A program made the position numbers and the translations under genes. From positions 323,992 through 387,991 of the forward strand of contig NZ_CP101322.1 of the NCBI RefSeq assembly GCF_024300625.1: DNA of 64,000 nt, written 5' to 3'. A model generated the notes under the pieces. That model made no database searches and was not told the origin of the DNA. It worked only from the letters and a program-made list of their open reading frames with translations. This DNA comes from Halovivax gelatinilyticus. Lineage in GTDB: Archaea > Halobacteriota > Halobacteria > Halobacteriales > Natrialbaceae. This document shows, one piece after another, positions 17,770 through 27,764 of this stretch (within the stretch, counting starts at the first letter, position 1; each line of letters opens with the position of its first letter).

Positions 17770-20634
17770 ATGGCAGGGAAAGGGCTCGTCGTTCCCGACG
17801 AGCAGTTGCCGTTCGACCCCGACGCGGCGCTCGCCGATCGGGACGTCTTAGAGCGGTTCGAGCCGGCCGTCCAGGAGTGGTGGATTCGGGAATTTGGCGA
17901 GTACGTCCCCGAAAACGGCGGATTTTTCACCCCACCACAGCGCGAAGCGATTCCGAAGATCCACGAACGGACGAACACGCTCGTCTGCGCGCCAACGGGG
18001 TCTGGTAAAACGCTCGCCAGTTTCAGTGCGATCATCGACGAACTCTTTCGCCGAGACCGCGAGCGAGACGACGGGCTCGACAATTCGGTCTACTGTCTGT
18101 ACGTCTCGCCGCTGAAGTCGCTCGCGAACGACATTCATCGGAACCTGACGGTCCCCCTCGAGGGTATCGAATCGATCATCGAAGACCGGGGCGACGACGT
18201 CGGCGAGATTCGCCACGCGATCCGCCACGGCGACACGCCCTCATCCGAGCGCCAGGCGATGTTAGACGAGACGCCGCACATCCTCAACACCACCCCCGAA
18301 ACGCTCGCCATCCTGCTCAACTCGCCGAAGTTCAGAGAGAAGTTACGAACCGTCGAGTACGTCGTCGTCGACGAGATTCACTCGCTGGCGGCGGGCAAAC
18401 GCGGGACGCACCTCTCGGTGAGCCTCGAGCGCCTCGAAGCGATGACCGACGGCGAAATCACGCGAATCGGTTGTTCGGCGACGATCGATCCACTCGAAGA
18501 CGTCGCCGACTTTCTGGTCGGCTGCGAAACCGAGACCGTCGACGGGACGCCGACCGCGCTCGGCCCCCGGGAGTGTGAGATCGTCGACGCGCGCTTCGCC
18601 CGCGAGTTCGATCTCGAACTAGAGTGTCCGACGGACGACCTGATAAACACGCCCCGCGGCGTCGTTCAGGATCGATTCTACGCGCGCCTTCACGAACTGA
18701 TCGGTGCGCACACGAACACGCTCGTCTTTACGAACACGCGCTCGGGTGCCGAACGCGTCCTACACGAACTGCGCGAACGGTATCCGGCTCGCGATGGGCC
18801 GACGGCTGACGAGGCGGGCCCGAGTGACGAAGCGACGGACGACTGCGGGCAGCCCGCTCCCGGGTCGTCGGAGACGGGCTACAACGAGAGGAACTCCGCC
18901 TGTCACCACGGCAGCCTCTCGAAGGAGGTCCGCCAAGATGTCGAGGCACAGCTCAAATCCGGCGACCTCGACGTCGTCACCACCTCGACCTCGCTCGAAC
19001 TCGGTATCGACATGCCCCACGTCGATCTGGTCGTCCAGGTCGGCTCGCCCAAAAGCGTCGCCGCGCTCCTCCAGCGAGTCGGTCGCGCCGGCCACCGGGT
19101 CGGCCAGACCGTCGCCGGTCGCGTCATCGCGCTCGATCGGGACGAACTCACCGAGTGCGCCGTCATGCTCGCGAAGGCGGAGGAGGGATTCGTCGACTCG
19201 GTTTCGATCCCCGAGAACGCCCACGACGTCGCCGCCCAGCACGTCTACGGGATGGCTATCGCCGAGGTTCGGCCAGAAAGCGAGGTGAGGGCCATCCTCA
19301 GGCGAGCCTACCCGTTCAGAAACTACGACGACGAGCACTACGAGCGACTGATTCGATACCTCACCGCCGCCTACACCGGTCTCGAAGATCGCAACGTCTA
19401 CGCGAAGATCTGGCGCGACGAGAACGATCCGCCAGACGGCGAATATCACTACGACGACTTCCCCGTCGGCGAGACGCTCGTCGGCAAACGCGGCCGACTC
19501 GCCCGGGTGATCTACATGACCAACATCGGAACGATCCCCGACTCGTTCACCTGCAACGTCCACACCCGGGCGGCCGACGAGTGGGTCGGCCAACTCGACG
19601 AGGATTACCTGGACACCCTGGAGAAGGGCGACGTCTTCGTCCTCGGCGGCGAGCACTTCGAGTACCGCTATCGGCGCGGATCGAAGGTGTACGTCGACCG
19701 AACGCGCGCCAGGCCGACGGTCCCCTCCTGGTACTCCGAACGGCTCCCGCTCTCGACTGATCTGGGCCGCGAGATCCTGGACTTCCAGGCGCAGTTGCTC
19801 GATCACTACGAAGCGGGCGGCCCCGCGCGTGTTCGCGCCTGGCTCCGGGAGTTCCCGCTCGGCGACGACAGCGTGCGCGCGCTGGCGCGCCTGTACGACC
19901 ACCAGCTTCGATACGGCGGCCCGAAGAGCGTCTCGACGCCCGCTCGTCTCTCGGTCGAGGTCGAGCGCGACCGGGACGAGTACGAACGTCACTACTACGT
20001 CCACTCGAACTACGGACGCCGAGTCAACGACGGGCTCTCCCGGTTGCTGGCCTATCACTGCGCCCAGGCGGCGACGGCCAACGTGCGCGTCGCCGTCGCG
20101 GACAACGGATTCGTCCTCTCGATGCCGCTCAACCGAAAAGTGGACGTCGCAGGCATTCTCCGAGATCTCGACCCCACGGACGTCCGCGAAGACCTCCGGG
20201 CCGCGATCGCCGACACGGACCTGCTACAGCGCTACTTCCGTATCAACGCCACGCGCTCGCTGATGATACTCAAGCGGTACAAAGGATACGAGAAGTCAGC
20301 GAGCGAACAGCAGGTTTCGAGCGAGATGTTGCTCGGCTTCGCCGAGGAGCTCGACGACTTCGCCGTCGTCGAGGAAACCTACCGGGAGATACTGGAGGAC
20401 AAACTGAACGTCGACGAGATCGAATCGATCGTCGCGGCCATCGATCACGGCGACCTCGTGGTCGAGCGAGCGCTATTCGATTCGCCGACACCCAGAGCGT
20501 TCGGACTCGCGACGCTCTCGGCCAGCGACGTCGTCCTCGCCGAAGACGAGAGCGCGGCCCTCCAGTCCTTTCACGACCGCGTCGTTTCAGAGATCGACGA
20601 CGATCCGTCCCGCGGCGTCGCGATCGACGACTGA
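17770..20634 (+). CDS. lhr: Lhr-type superfamily 2 ATP-dependent helicase
   Basis: A 954-residue SF2 helicase of the Lhr-core group. Walker A is APTGSGKT (residues about 74-81), the DEAH-type motif is DEIH (about 201-204), motif III is CSAT, and motif VI is QRVGRAGHR. After the RecA pair come the winged-helix and the Lhr-specific C-terminal region. Archaeal Lhr unwinds DNA and RNA:DNA forks and is linked to repair and replication restart. A Glu/Asp-rich insert (about 340-370) sits between the two RecA domains. The start ATG follows the promoter region shared with the divergent MBL gene. Confidence 0.93.
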   Translation: MAGKGLVVPDEQLPFDPDAALADRDVLERFEPAVQEWWIREFGEYVPENGGFFTPPQREAIPKIHERTNTLVCAPTGSGKTLASFSAIIDELFRRDRERDDGLDNSVYCLYVSPLKSLANDIHRNLTVPLEGIESIIEDRGDDVGEIRHAIRHGDTPSSERQAMLDETPHILNTTPETLAILLNSPKFREKLRTVEYVVVDEIHSLAAGKRGTHLSVSLERLEAMTDGEITRIGCSATIDPLEDVADFLVGCETETVDGTPTALGPRECEIVDARFAREFDLELECPTDDLINTPRGVVQDRFYARLHELIGAHTNTLVFTNTRSGAERVLHELRERYPARDGPTADEAGPSDEATDDCGQPAPGSSETGYNERNSACHHGSLSKEVRQDVEAQLKSGDLDVVTTSTSLELGIDMPHVDLVVQVGSPKSVAALLQRVGRAGHRVGQTVAGRVIALDRDELTECAVMLAKAEEGFVDSVSIPENAHDVAAQHVYGMAIAEVRPESEVRAILRRAYPFRNYDDEHYERLIRYLTAAYTGLEDRNVYAKIWRDENDPPDGEYHYDDFPVGETLVGKRGRLARVIYMTNIGTIPDSFTCNVHTRAADEWVGQLDEDYLDTLEKGDVFVLGGEHFEYRYRRGSKVYVDRTRARPTVPSWYSERLPLSTDLGREILDFQAQLLDHYEAGGPARVRAWLREFPLGDDSVRALARLYDHQLRYGGPKSVSTPARLSVEVERDRDEYERHYYVHSNYGRRVNDGLSRLLAYHCAQAATANVRVAVADNGFVLSMPLNRKVDVAGILRDLDPTDVREDLRAAIADTDLLQRYFRINATRSLMILKRYKGYEKSASEQQVSSEMLLGFAEELDDFAVVEETYREILEDKLNVDEIESIVAAIDHGDLVVERALFDSPTPRAFGLATLSASDVVLAEDESAALQSFHDRVVSEIDDDPSRGVAIDD

Positions 20635-20712
20635 GCCGACGAGCATAGCGATCACGGACCGGAACGCTCTCGGCTCCAACAGGTCTTTCGTCCCGCCGGC
20701 CGGAGCGTGAGT

Positions 20713-21177
20713 ATGGCGGACGATTCGGGCGAGACGACGGCCCAGTACGACGGAACCGACGACGCGTATCTCTCCGTGTTCGAAAACCGCGTTCGATTGG
20801 CCGAGACCGATCTGCAGGGGATCGTCTTCTACGGCACCTACGTCACCTACCAGGACGAGTCGGTCGCCGCCTACCGCCGGAAGATCGGCTTTGGCGGCGA
20901 GTACATCGAAACGGCCGACTGGACCACCCGGGTGGTCTCGACGGAGATGAACTACCGCGCCTCCGCGGCGTACGAAGACGTTCTGGAAAACGAGATTCGC
21001 GTCTCCCGAATCGGAAATTCGAGCGTCACCTACGACTACCGCGTCGGTCGCAAGCGCGACGGCACCCGCCTGGCCGAGGGAACGGTGACGCAAGTCGTCA
21101 TCGACAAGGAGACGACCCGACCGACCAGGGTACCAGACGCGTTTCGCGAGGCCGTCGCCGACGTCCAGCGTCGGTGA
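20713..21177 (+). CDS. Acyl-CoA thioesterase (4HBT hotdog fold)
   Basis: A 154-residue hotdog-fold protein with the 4HBT pattern: RVRLAETDLQGIVFYGTYVTYQDES, where the Asp-x-x-G-x-V-x-x-x-x-Y spacing contains the catalytic Asp of this family, and later VTQVVIDKETTRPTRVPDAF. It likely hydrolyses an acyl-CoA or aryl-CoA thioester in the cytosol. The substrate is not predictable. ATG 20713 is preferred; GTG 20707 two codons earlier is an alternative. It lies between lhr and the HypE-like gene with separate spacing. Confidence 0.85.
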   Translation: MADDSGETTAQYDGTDDAYLSVFENRVRLAETDLQGIVFYGTYVTYQDESVAAYRRKIGFGGEYIETADWTTRVVSTEMNYRASAAYEDVLENEIRVSRIGNSSVTYDYRVGRKRDGTRLAEGTVTQVVIDKETTRPTRVPDAFREAVADVQRR

Positions 21178-21247
21178 TCGACGGTTCCGGGCCGACCGAT
21201 TCCCATCGAGCGACAGCTACAAGCGCCGGGTCGCCCCACGCGTTGGT

Positions 21248-22228
21248 ATGCCCGGGAAGGTGCGACCGGACGACCTGACCGCTCACGCGTTCGACCGAAC
21301 CGGCGCAGACGACGACCGAGTCCGACAGGGGCCGGCGCTCGGCGAGGACGCCGCGGCCATCGACGTTCCAGCCGGGACGCTCGTCGTCAGTTCGGACCCG
21401 ATCTCGCTCGCGGCGAATCAGGCTGGAACGCTCGGCGTCGCCGTCGCCTGCAACGACGTAGCCGCGGCGGGCGCCGACCCGGCGTGGCTCACCGTGGTCT
21501 GTCTCCTCCCGCCGGACGCTCCGGACGCGTTCGAGACCGTGACGGCCGACCTCGACGCCGCGGCGCGCGACCACGGCGTCGCGATCGTCGGCGGCCACTC
21601 CGAGTACGTCGACGCGCTCGATCGACCGATCCTCTCGCTGACGGCGATGGGAGTCACGGAGCGGTTCGTCCCGACCGGCGGCGCCGAACCCGGTGACCGC
21701 GTCGTGATCGCGGGACCGGCCGGCCTCGAAGGGACGGCGATCCTGGCCGGCGATTTCGCCGACGAGCTCGCGGCCCCGACCGAGGCCCTCGACGCCGCCC
21801 TGACGTTCGTCGACGAAATCTCCGTCGCCCCGGCCGCTCAGATCCTTCGACGTGACGCGACGGCCATGCACGATCCGACGGAGGGCGGGGTCGCCGCCGG
21901 ACTCGTCGAACTCGCCGCGGCCGCCGGCGTGGGTCTCGAGATCGATCGCGAGGCGATCCCGATCAGACCCGAGACGGAAACGCTCTGTCGGGCCGCCGAC
22001 GTCGACCCGCTCCGTATCTTCGGCTCCGGTGCGCTCCTCGCGACGGTCCCACCCGACGCCGCGGACGGTCGCCTCGACGAACTCCGCTCGGCCGGGATCG
22101 AGTCTGCCAGCATCGGGGTCGTGACCGATACCGGAGAGGAGATCGTCGAGATCGGGTCCGAACGAATAGACGAGGTCCCGGAAGACGACCTCTATCCGCT
22201 GTGGGCGGGCCCAGCGGAGAGAGACTGA
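21248..22228 (+). CDS. HypE-like / AIR synthase-related protein
   Basis: A 326-residue member of the PurM/HypE superfamily. It shows the N-terminal ATP-site pattern (GEDAAAIDVPAGTLVVSSDP, residues about 31-50), the GDRVVIAGPAGLEGTAILAGD hinge and MHDPTEGGVAAGL, the conserved DPTEGG motif of HypE proteins. The HypE C-terminal PRIC cysteine is absent, and I see no hydrogenase genes, so it is probably one of the HypE-like proteins of unknown role that are common in archaea lacking hydrogenase. Confidence 0.85.
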   Translation: MPGKVRPDDLTAHAFDRTGADDDRVRQGPALGEDAAAIDVPAGTLVVSSDPISLAANQAGTLGVAVACNDVAAAGADPAWLTVVCLLPPDAPDAFETVTADLDAAARDHGVAIVGGHSEYVDALDRPILSLTAMGVTERFVPTGGAEPGDRVVIAGPAGLEGTAILAGDFADELAAPTEALDAALTFVDEISVAPAAQILRRDATAMHDPTEGGVAAGLVELAAAAGVGLEIDREAIPIRPETETLCRAADVDPLRIFGSGALLATVPPDAADGRLDELRSAGIESASIGVVTDTGEEIVEIGSERIDEVPEDDLYPLWAGPAERD

Positions 22229-22363
22229 GTCGAAGAGCGGGCCGTATAACCCGTATCGATCGACGACTCACGGCTCGATACGGAACGAACGTACTTCCCG
22301 AGACGGCGCCATCGTGGAACCGAGCAGCCTCCGCGCCGCAACCGGTGTGGAACCCCACAATCG

Positions 22364-22927
22364 ATGGTCTCCGACGCCCGACGCACCGACGGTAGTTCGA
22401 CCGACGAGCGCGGGGTCTCGCCCGCGTTCGGGTTCGCGCTCGCGATGATCGTCACGATCGTACTCGCGATCGCCGTCGGCATTCTGGTCAGCGCGATCGC
22501 GGCCGATCCCGCACCGGACGTCGACTTCGAGTGGACCGAAGGCGGCGAGGGAGCCGACCGCCAGTTCCACCTCGCTCACGGCGGGAACGAAACGGTCGCC
22601 GGCGACACGCTGCGACTCGAACTGGAGGGTATCGGCGGCCTGGACGCGAACGCGACTCTCGACGACTGGGGCGCGGTCCGCGACGGGAGTACGCTCACGG
22701 TCGGGCTCGTCGAGAACGCCGTCGTCGAAGACGGCGCGTTGAACGGGACGGACGAGGAAACCGGCACCGACGTGGTCGCGTTCGCACTCGACGGGCGAAG
22801 CCTCGACGACGGAACGGAACTCGTCGAACTCGCTGCCGACGAGTTCGATCACGTAACCGGCCTGCGCGTCACCTGGCGCGGATCGTGGTCGTCGTCTGAA
22901 CTCGCCTCGCACGACGTCGACTGGTAG
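22364..22927 (+). CDS. Type IV pilin-like surface protein
   Basis: A 187-residue protein with a haloarchaeal type IV pilin N-terminus: a short polar leader, RGVSPAFGFALAMIVTIVLA, then an outside-facing acidic domain rich in beta strands. Prepilin peptidase would cut before the hydrophobic helix near residue 18. The mature part is small and lacks cysteine. It may contribute to adhesion pili or be a minor pilin; there are no pilus assembly genes beside it. It is convergent with the dna2-like gene. Confidence 0.82.
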   Translation: MVSDARRTDGSSTDERGVSPAFGFALAMIVTIVLAIAVGILVSAIAADPAPDVDFEWTEGGEGADRQFHLAHGGNETVAGDTLRLELEGIGGLDANATLDDWGAVRDGSTLTVGLVENAVVEDGALNGTDEETGTDVVAFALDGRSLDDGTELVELAADEFDHVTGLRVTWRGSWSSSELASHDVDW

Positions 22928-22968
22928 GCCGGAGAATCGAACGGAACGTTCGGTGGCGTCGCCGGCTC

Positions 22969-25734
22969 CTATCTGGCCCAGGCGAGTAACCGTTCGTAGA
23001 CCGGATCCGTTTCGAGAACAGACGCGTCGCCGACCAGGGCGAGCGCGCGCTTCGGGCGGGTGATCGCGACGTTGAGCCGGCGGTAATCCTCGAAGATCGG
23101 CCCCTCCAGGTCGTCGCTGGCGACGAACGAAACCACGATGATCTCTTTACTCGAACCCTGAAACCGATCGACGGTGTCGACCGCGACGGACTCCGGGACG
23201 TGGCGTTCGATCTCGCTCACCTGCGCCCGAAACGGGGCGATGACGCCGATATCGCCGGGATCGACACCGGCGTCCCCGTAGGTGTCGATCAGTTCGGCAA
23301 TCTGCGCGGCTTCGACCGAGTCGGTGTACGCCTCGTCGTCGCCCTCGACGTGGTGGAAGGTGACGGGATCGCGAAGATCGGTCGGGAGACGGTCACGGGA
23401 GACACCCTCGATGTCGTCGAGCGTTCGACTGGCGACCGCCGGCGCGGCGGGTCGCAACGCCCCGTCGTAGAACTCGTTCGACGAGAACGCCTGGATTCGC
23501 TGATTCATCCGATACTGACGGTTCAAGAGCACGCCGGCCTCGGGCGTCGCGTCGGCCAGGCGCTCGAACAGGGAGATCGTCAGCGGATTCGATCGATCCC
23601 CGTCGGACGAAGACGGACCGGCACCGTCCTCGATAGCTGGTCCATCCGGGAGGTCCGGGACGGTTTCGGCCTGGACGACCGGTGGCAGTTGCTGGTGGTC
23701 GCCCACGAGGACGAACCGATCTGCGAGGGAGATCGCGGCGTAGGTCGCCGGCTCGGTCAACTGCGCCGCCTCGTCGACTAACGCGACGTCGAACGTCTGC
23801 TCGTTCATCACGCGCGAGCCACAGGACGCCGTCGTCGCGGCGACGATGGACGCGTCGTTCAGCGCGGCGACGCGATCGGCCGGATCGCCCGTTCGATCGA
23901 ACCGCAAGTGGCGCATGTCCGGGCGAACGCCGCTCTCGGTCCCGATCCGGACGATGCGATCCGGGTCGATACCGGCGTCGAGGACGGCCTCGAGCGCGTT
24001 GTCCACCGCCCGGTTCGTAAACGCAGAGAGGAGGACCCGTTCGCCCCGTTCGAGCAGCGCCTCGACGGTCTTCGCGATCGTGTACGTCTTTCCGGTCCCC
24101 GGCGGGCCGTGGACGAGCGCGTAATCGTTCGCCCCGACGGCCAGCCGAACGGCCTCGTCCTGTGCGTCGTTGTTCGGGACGAACGTCTCGTCGGGGTCGA
24201 CGAATTCGGGGTCGCGCCGACCGAAGAGGACGTCCTTCCGGCGATCGTCGCTCTTTAGGACCGTATCGAAGAGCGCGGTGAGCAACCGATCGGTGGTGAG
24301 TTCGCTCGGATAGACGTCCAGTCGCTCGACTGGAACGCGTTCGGCCGCCGTGAGGACGATCTCGTCTTCGTCCAGTCGACGAATCTTCGCCAGTTCGGCG
24401 TTCGGCCCGACGGGATCGCCGTCGCTCGCGAGCACCAGATCGCCCTCGCGGATCTTCGACGTGTCCGTCGCCGTCCGCCTGGCGCGTAGCTCCCAGCGAC
24501 CCTCGGCCAGTTCCGTCGCGTCGACGAACTCGAGGTCGATGATCGCCCGGTCGTCGGCTGCACGCTCGTCGGCCGTCTGCTCCCAGAGCTTGACGTATTC
24601 GCGGTGAATCTCGCGTCGTTCGGCCTCGATCGCGCGATAGAAGCGCTCGAAGTGGGCGCGCTCTTCGGCCGGGAGCGCCTCGCCGATCGTGCCGGCTTTC
24701 GACTCCTGATCGAGTCGACCGGCGACGACCATGCAGGCGTCCCGTTCGAAGCAGTACTCACACTTCGCATCGGCCTCGTGGCCGGTGGGCACGCCACCCG
24801 AGGCGTCCATCGCCGCGACCTCGTTTCGCAGCCTGAGCACGTACTCGAGCAGTCCTCGACCCATCGAGAAGTCCTTCGCCGGCGTGAGATCACCCGTCTC
24901 CTCGTTCCGGTCGAGCGCCGAGTTCTTTGTGTAGAGCAACGTCCCCGTATCGACGGGGTCGCCGTGTTCTTCGAGGACGAGCGCGTACAGCGCCGCCTGG
25001 ACCTTGTCCTTGAATCGAGGTTCCTTGCGGAGGTTCTTTCCCGTCTTGAGTTCGACCGGCGCGCCGCGTCTGATCGCGTCCGCTCGACCCTTCAGCCCGA
25101 ACGTCTCGCTGATGAGCAAACGCTCGGATCGCCACTCGTCGTCGTCGCTCAACCGACCCTGCGCGAGCCACCCCTCGATCGCGTCTGCGTTGTCTCGGAC
25201 GTCCGTCGCGACCGACTCCGGCGATTCACCGAGCAGACCCAGTTCGAGTGCCCGCTCTTCGATCCTGGCGTCGATCGACTCCTCCAGGTCGCGACCGCGG
25301 AGCAGGTCGCCGAACACCTCGTGAACGAGCGTCCCCTTGACCACGGGGTAGTTGAGCGGGACACCCGAGAGCTTGTTCAGGTAGTACAGTCGCGGACACT
25401 CGACCCAGTTCCGAACATCCGTCACGTCGACGAGGTAGTCGGGTTCGACGACGACGTACGACTCCGGCGACGTCGAAAACGTCATCTCGCCGTCGTACTC
25501 GTCGATCTCGGCGTCCGTGACGGCGAGTTCCATCCCCGGTTCGAGCAGTTGCGCCGTCTCGACCCACGACCCCCACAGCGTCAGGGTAGAGACCGAGCCG
25601 TCATCATCCGACTCGTCGCCGTCCGATCCGACGTCTCGCGGCCGAAGCGGGACGTCCGCGAGGTCGCGTTCGCCGGCGCTCGTCGACACCGTTCGCGTCA
25701 TGACGTCGCCCGCGACGTACCCGCGTAGCTTCAC
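22969..25734 (-). CDS. Dna2-like nuclease-helicase with 4Fe-4S cysteines
   Basis: A 921-residue protein. An N-terminal OB-like part is followed by a Cas4/Dna2-type PD-(D/E)xK nuclease (NWVECPRLYYLNKLSG; VELKTGK active-site motif; CEYCFERDAC closing the four-cysteine iron-sulfur site) and an SF1B helicase ([39 protein letters not shown]). Dna2 trims flaps and resects ends. I chose GTG 25734 because an AAAAA-type box at 25759-25763 (TATA on the minus strand) is about 26 bases upstream and the protein reads VKLRGYVAGDV there; 25824 and 25701 are alternatives. Confidence 0.9.
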   Translation of the reverse strand: MKLRGYVAGDVMTRTVSTSAGERDLADVPLRPRDVGSDGDESDDDGSVSTLTLWGSWVETAQLLEPGMELAVTDAEIDEYDGEMTFSTSPESYVVVEPDYLVDVTDVRNWVECPRLYYLNKLSGVPLNYPVVKGTLVHEVFGDLLRGRDLEESIDARIEERALELGLLGESPESVATDVRDNADAIEGWLAQGRLSDDDEWRSERLLISETFGLKGRADAIRRGAPVELKTGKNLRKEPRFKDKVQAALYALVLEEHGDPVDTGTLLYTKNSALDRNEETGDLTPAKDFSMGRGLLEYVLRLRNEVAAMDASGGVPTGHEADAKCEYCFERDACMVVAGRLDQESKAGTIGEALPAEERAHFERFYRAIEAERREIHREYVKLWEQTADERAADDRAIIDLEFVDATELAEGRWELRARRTATDTSKIREGDLVLASDGDPVGPNAELAKIRRLDEDEIVLTAAERVPVERLDVYPSELTTDRLLTALFDTVLKSDDRRKDVLFGRRDPEFVDPDETFVPNNDAQDEAVRLAVGANDYALVHGPPGTGKTYTIAKTVEALLERGERVLLSAFTNRAVDNALEAVLDAGIDPDRIVRIGTESGVRPDMRHLRFDRTGDPADRVAALNDASIVAATTASCGSRVMNEQTFDVALVDEAAQLTEPATYAAISLADRFVLVGDHQQLPPVVQAETVPDLPDGPAIEDGAGPSSSDGDRSNPLTISLFERLADATPEAGVLLNRQYRMNQRIQAFSSNEFYDGALRPAAPAVASRTLDDIEGVSRDRLPTDLRDPVTFHHVEGDDEAYTDSVEAAQIAELIDTYGDAGVDPGDIGVIAPFRAQVSEIERHVPESVAVDTVDRFQGSSKEIIVVSFVASDDLEGPIFEDYRRLNVAITRPKRALALVGDASVLETDPVYERLLAWAR

Positions 25735-25854
25735 GGAGGTGAAGTACGCCGGAACCCGAAAAACGTTATCGGTCTCGGTTCCGACGGTGCCGATACCGAC
25801 CGACCGCGACCGCTGTGACAACACCGACCGAGCGGCCGTCGTCCATCGCCAGAT

Positions 25855-26178
25855 TCAGGAGTACCCGCGCCATCGGTACCCGCACTCGGTACACTTGAAA
25901 AATCGCGTCGGCGGCTCGTCGGCGGCGCCCGTCTGTTTGATAGTGTACCACGCTTCGTCGTTCCCACAATCGTCACAGCGAACGTCAGACGCGATCGGCT
26001 TCCCCTCGAAGTTCGCGGAGGCATCTGATTCGACGAGTTCCGCCCCCGTCTGGGTGTCCGTGCTCACGAACGCCGCTTCCTGGTCCTTGTCGCGCAAGGA
26101 GACCGCCTCACAGCCCGTACAGACCATCCGGTCCCCGTCGGCCTTCATCATCGATCCGCACTCCTCACAGAACTGCAT
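25855..26178 (-). CDS. tfs: Transcription factor S (RNA polymerase cleavage factor)
   Basis: A 107-residue TFS/TFIIS-RPB9-like protein. The N-terminal zinc ribbon is C4-E-E-C7 with C20-x2-C23; the C-terminal ribbon is CDDCGNDEAW with FKCTECGYRWRGYS. The usual acidic tip of TFIIS (D-E between the last ribbon strands) appears as ADEPPTRF, where DE is retained. It stimulates transcript cleavage in backtracked RNA polymerase. It is 120 bases upstream of the dna2-like gene on the same strand and downstream of two zinc-ribbon genes. Confidence 0.93.
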   Translation of the reverse strand: MQFCEECGSMMKADGDRMVCTGCEAVSLRDKDQEAAFVSTDTQTGAELVESDASANFEGKPIASDVRCDDCGNDEAWYTIKQTGAADEPPTRFFKCTECGYRWRGYS

Positions 26179-26293
26179 GGGTGGCCACTCGTCAGGGTCG
26201 CAGAAAAACCTCCCGCTCGGGTCGAGCGACATCGAGAGACACTCTTTCGAGCGATCGGGTGTCGGCGGAGAGCCTGTGATCGCCCACCCGCAC

Positions 26294-26791
26294 TCACCGA
26301 TCTTCGAGCGACTCTTCTTCCAGAACGATCGGACAGTTGGCCACGACGAACGTATCGATATCGTCGAGTTCGAGAATCGAGGTTCCCTCGTTCGTACAGC
26401 CGACTGCCGGCGGATCGCTAAAGTGCTCACACTGGTGGCAGTAGGTTCGCTTCGAAATCTCTCGGACCGATCGACCCTGAATGTCGCTTCCCCCTGCCGA
26501 CTCGTCGGAGGCGACCTGCGCCCAGAGGCGATCGGCGTCGACTTCGGAGACCGATTCGCGTTCGAAGAACGAGGCGACTTCGTCGCGTTCGGCGGCCTGT
26601 TCGTCGACCCCGCCCGACTGTCTGCTCGAATCGACGCGGGCCGCCAGCGTCGAAAACGGTGAGTCGTCGGCCGCGTCGCCGTCGGTCGACCGTTGATCGT
26701 CCGATTCAGCGCCCGCATCGGTCGATTCGTCGCCTTCCTCGACGTCTTCTGCGTACGAAAACGACTCGGGCCTGTCGTCACGATCATCCAT
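26294..26791 (-). CDS. Acidic haloarchaeal protein with C-terminal zinc-binding cysteines
   Basis: A 165-residue protein. The first 100 residues are very acidic and look disordered; the last part reads RTYCHQCEHFSDPPAVGCTNEG, a Cys/His cluster (C-x2-C-x2-H with a further Cys) that could bind zinc, and ends with a Glu-rich tail. I know no family name. The start ATG (26791) overlaps the end of the upstream gene by 8 bases, so the two are co-transcribed. TFS follows about 115 bases downstream. Function unknown; a transcription- or repair-related accessory role is a guess from neighbours. Confidence 0.75.
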   Translation of the reverse strand: MDDRDDRPESFSYAEDVEEGDESTDAGAESDDQRSTDGDAADDSPFSTLAARVDSSRQSGGVDEQAAERDEVASFFERESVSEVDADRLWAQVASDESAGGSDIQGRSVREISKRTYCHQCEHFSDPPAVGCTNEGTSILELDDIDTFVVANCPIVLEEESLEDR

Positions 26792-27635
26792 CGTCGGGTG
26801 CCTCCGAATCGAGGTCGAATCCGTCGTTCTCGGCGGCCTCAAGTAGCGTCTCATCAGGCCGGGTCGACTCCGAGGAGTCAGGGAGCGCCGGGCGATCACC
26901 GACGACGAGGCGGTGGGGCCGCAGAATCGACGAGCGGCGTTCGACGTCGACGATCGTCGCTCCGCAGTGCGGACACGCCGGCCGGGTCAACAGGGAGACG
27001 TCGACGCTGGCGGAACACTCCTCGCAGTCGGCGTCGCGAACACCACGGTGATTCGCGGTCAGCTTGATCGCATCCGTCGCTGCCCGCCGCTGTTCGGCCG
27101 CGGCCACATCCGTCCGCCACTCTCGTAACTCGAGGATCGCACGTGCGAGCGTCGCCGATCGGGCCCCGAGCGAGTCGAGTTCGTCGACGGCGTGTTCGAG
27201 GACGGATTCGAAGTTCTCGAAGCCTTCGTCAGCGCGCGAGGCGACCGATTCGAGTTCGCTCTCGAGCGTGGAGAGTTCCTGCGCGACCGATTGGAGCGCA
27301 TCTTTCGTGGCGTACTCGTCGTGTTCGTGGCCAGACGGCGCCTTCGTATCCACGTCCCGTTTTACCTGAACGACCCGTTCGCGCACGTCTTCGACGTGGG
27401 AGACGAATTCGCGGCGCTGCTCGTCGATATCGGCGGCGACCGACTCGAGGTTACGCTCCGTAACCAGGTTCAGATCGGTCTCGTCCGTCGCGACCGTGTG
27501 GGTGGCGACGACCAGGCGCCGGCACACCTCAGCGGTAGACTCCCCGTGATGATCGGCCCGCTCGTCGACCCACTCGGCCACCTCCGGGGGTAACGAAATC
27601 GAGACCGTCGCGTCGTCACGGGGCTCACTCGCCAT
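26784..27635 (-). CDS. RHH/coiled-coil/zinc-ribbon protein of unknown function
   Basis: A 283-residue protein. The N-terminal 45 residues look like a ribbon-helix-helix DNA-binding unit (ATVSISLPPEVAEWVDERAD, then STAEVCRRLV). A long coiled coil fills about 60-190 (Glu/Leu/Val heptads, TLESELESVASRADEGFENF). A zinc ribbon follows (CEECSASVDV and CPHCGATIV), then an acidic tail. I chose ATG 27635 because the extension upstream is not halophile-like. It overlaps the next gene by 8 bases and heads the gene group leading to TFS and Dna2. I do not recognise it as a named family. Confidence 0.8.
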   Translation of the reverse strand: MASEPRDDATVSISLPPEVAEWVDERADHHGESTAEVCRRLVVATHTVATDETDLNLVTERNLESVAADIDEQRREFVSHVEDVRERVVQVKRDVDTKAPSGHEHDEYATKDALQSVAQELSTLESELESVASRADEGFENFESVLEHAVDELDSLGARSATLARAILELREWRTDVAAAEQRRAATDAIKLTANHRGVRDADCEECSASVDVSLLTRPACPHCGATIVDVERRSSILRPHRLVVGDRPALPDSSESTRPDETLLEAAENDGFDLDSEAPDDG

Positions 27636-27764
27636 TGAAAATCGATTCACGTGGTCGCCTATTAACGATTGGTACCGACTCATCGCTCGATTCGAGCCAT
27701 TTTACCGGTACCGGGGCGTTTGCGCCACGAACCGAGAGATGATATCGCACAATGTTCCCGTTCA

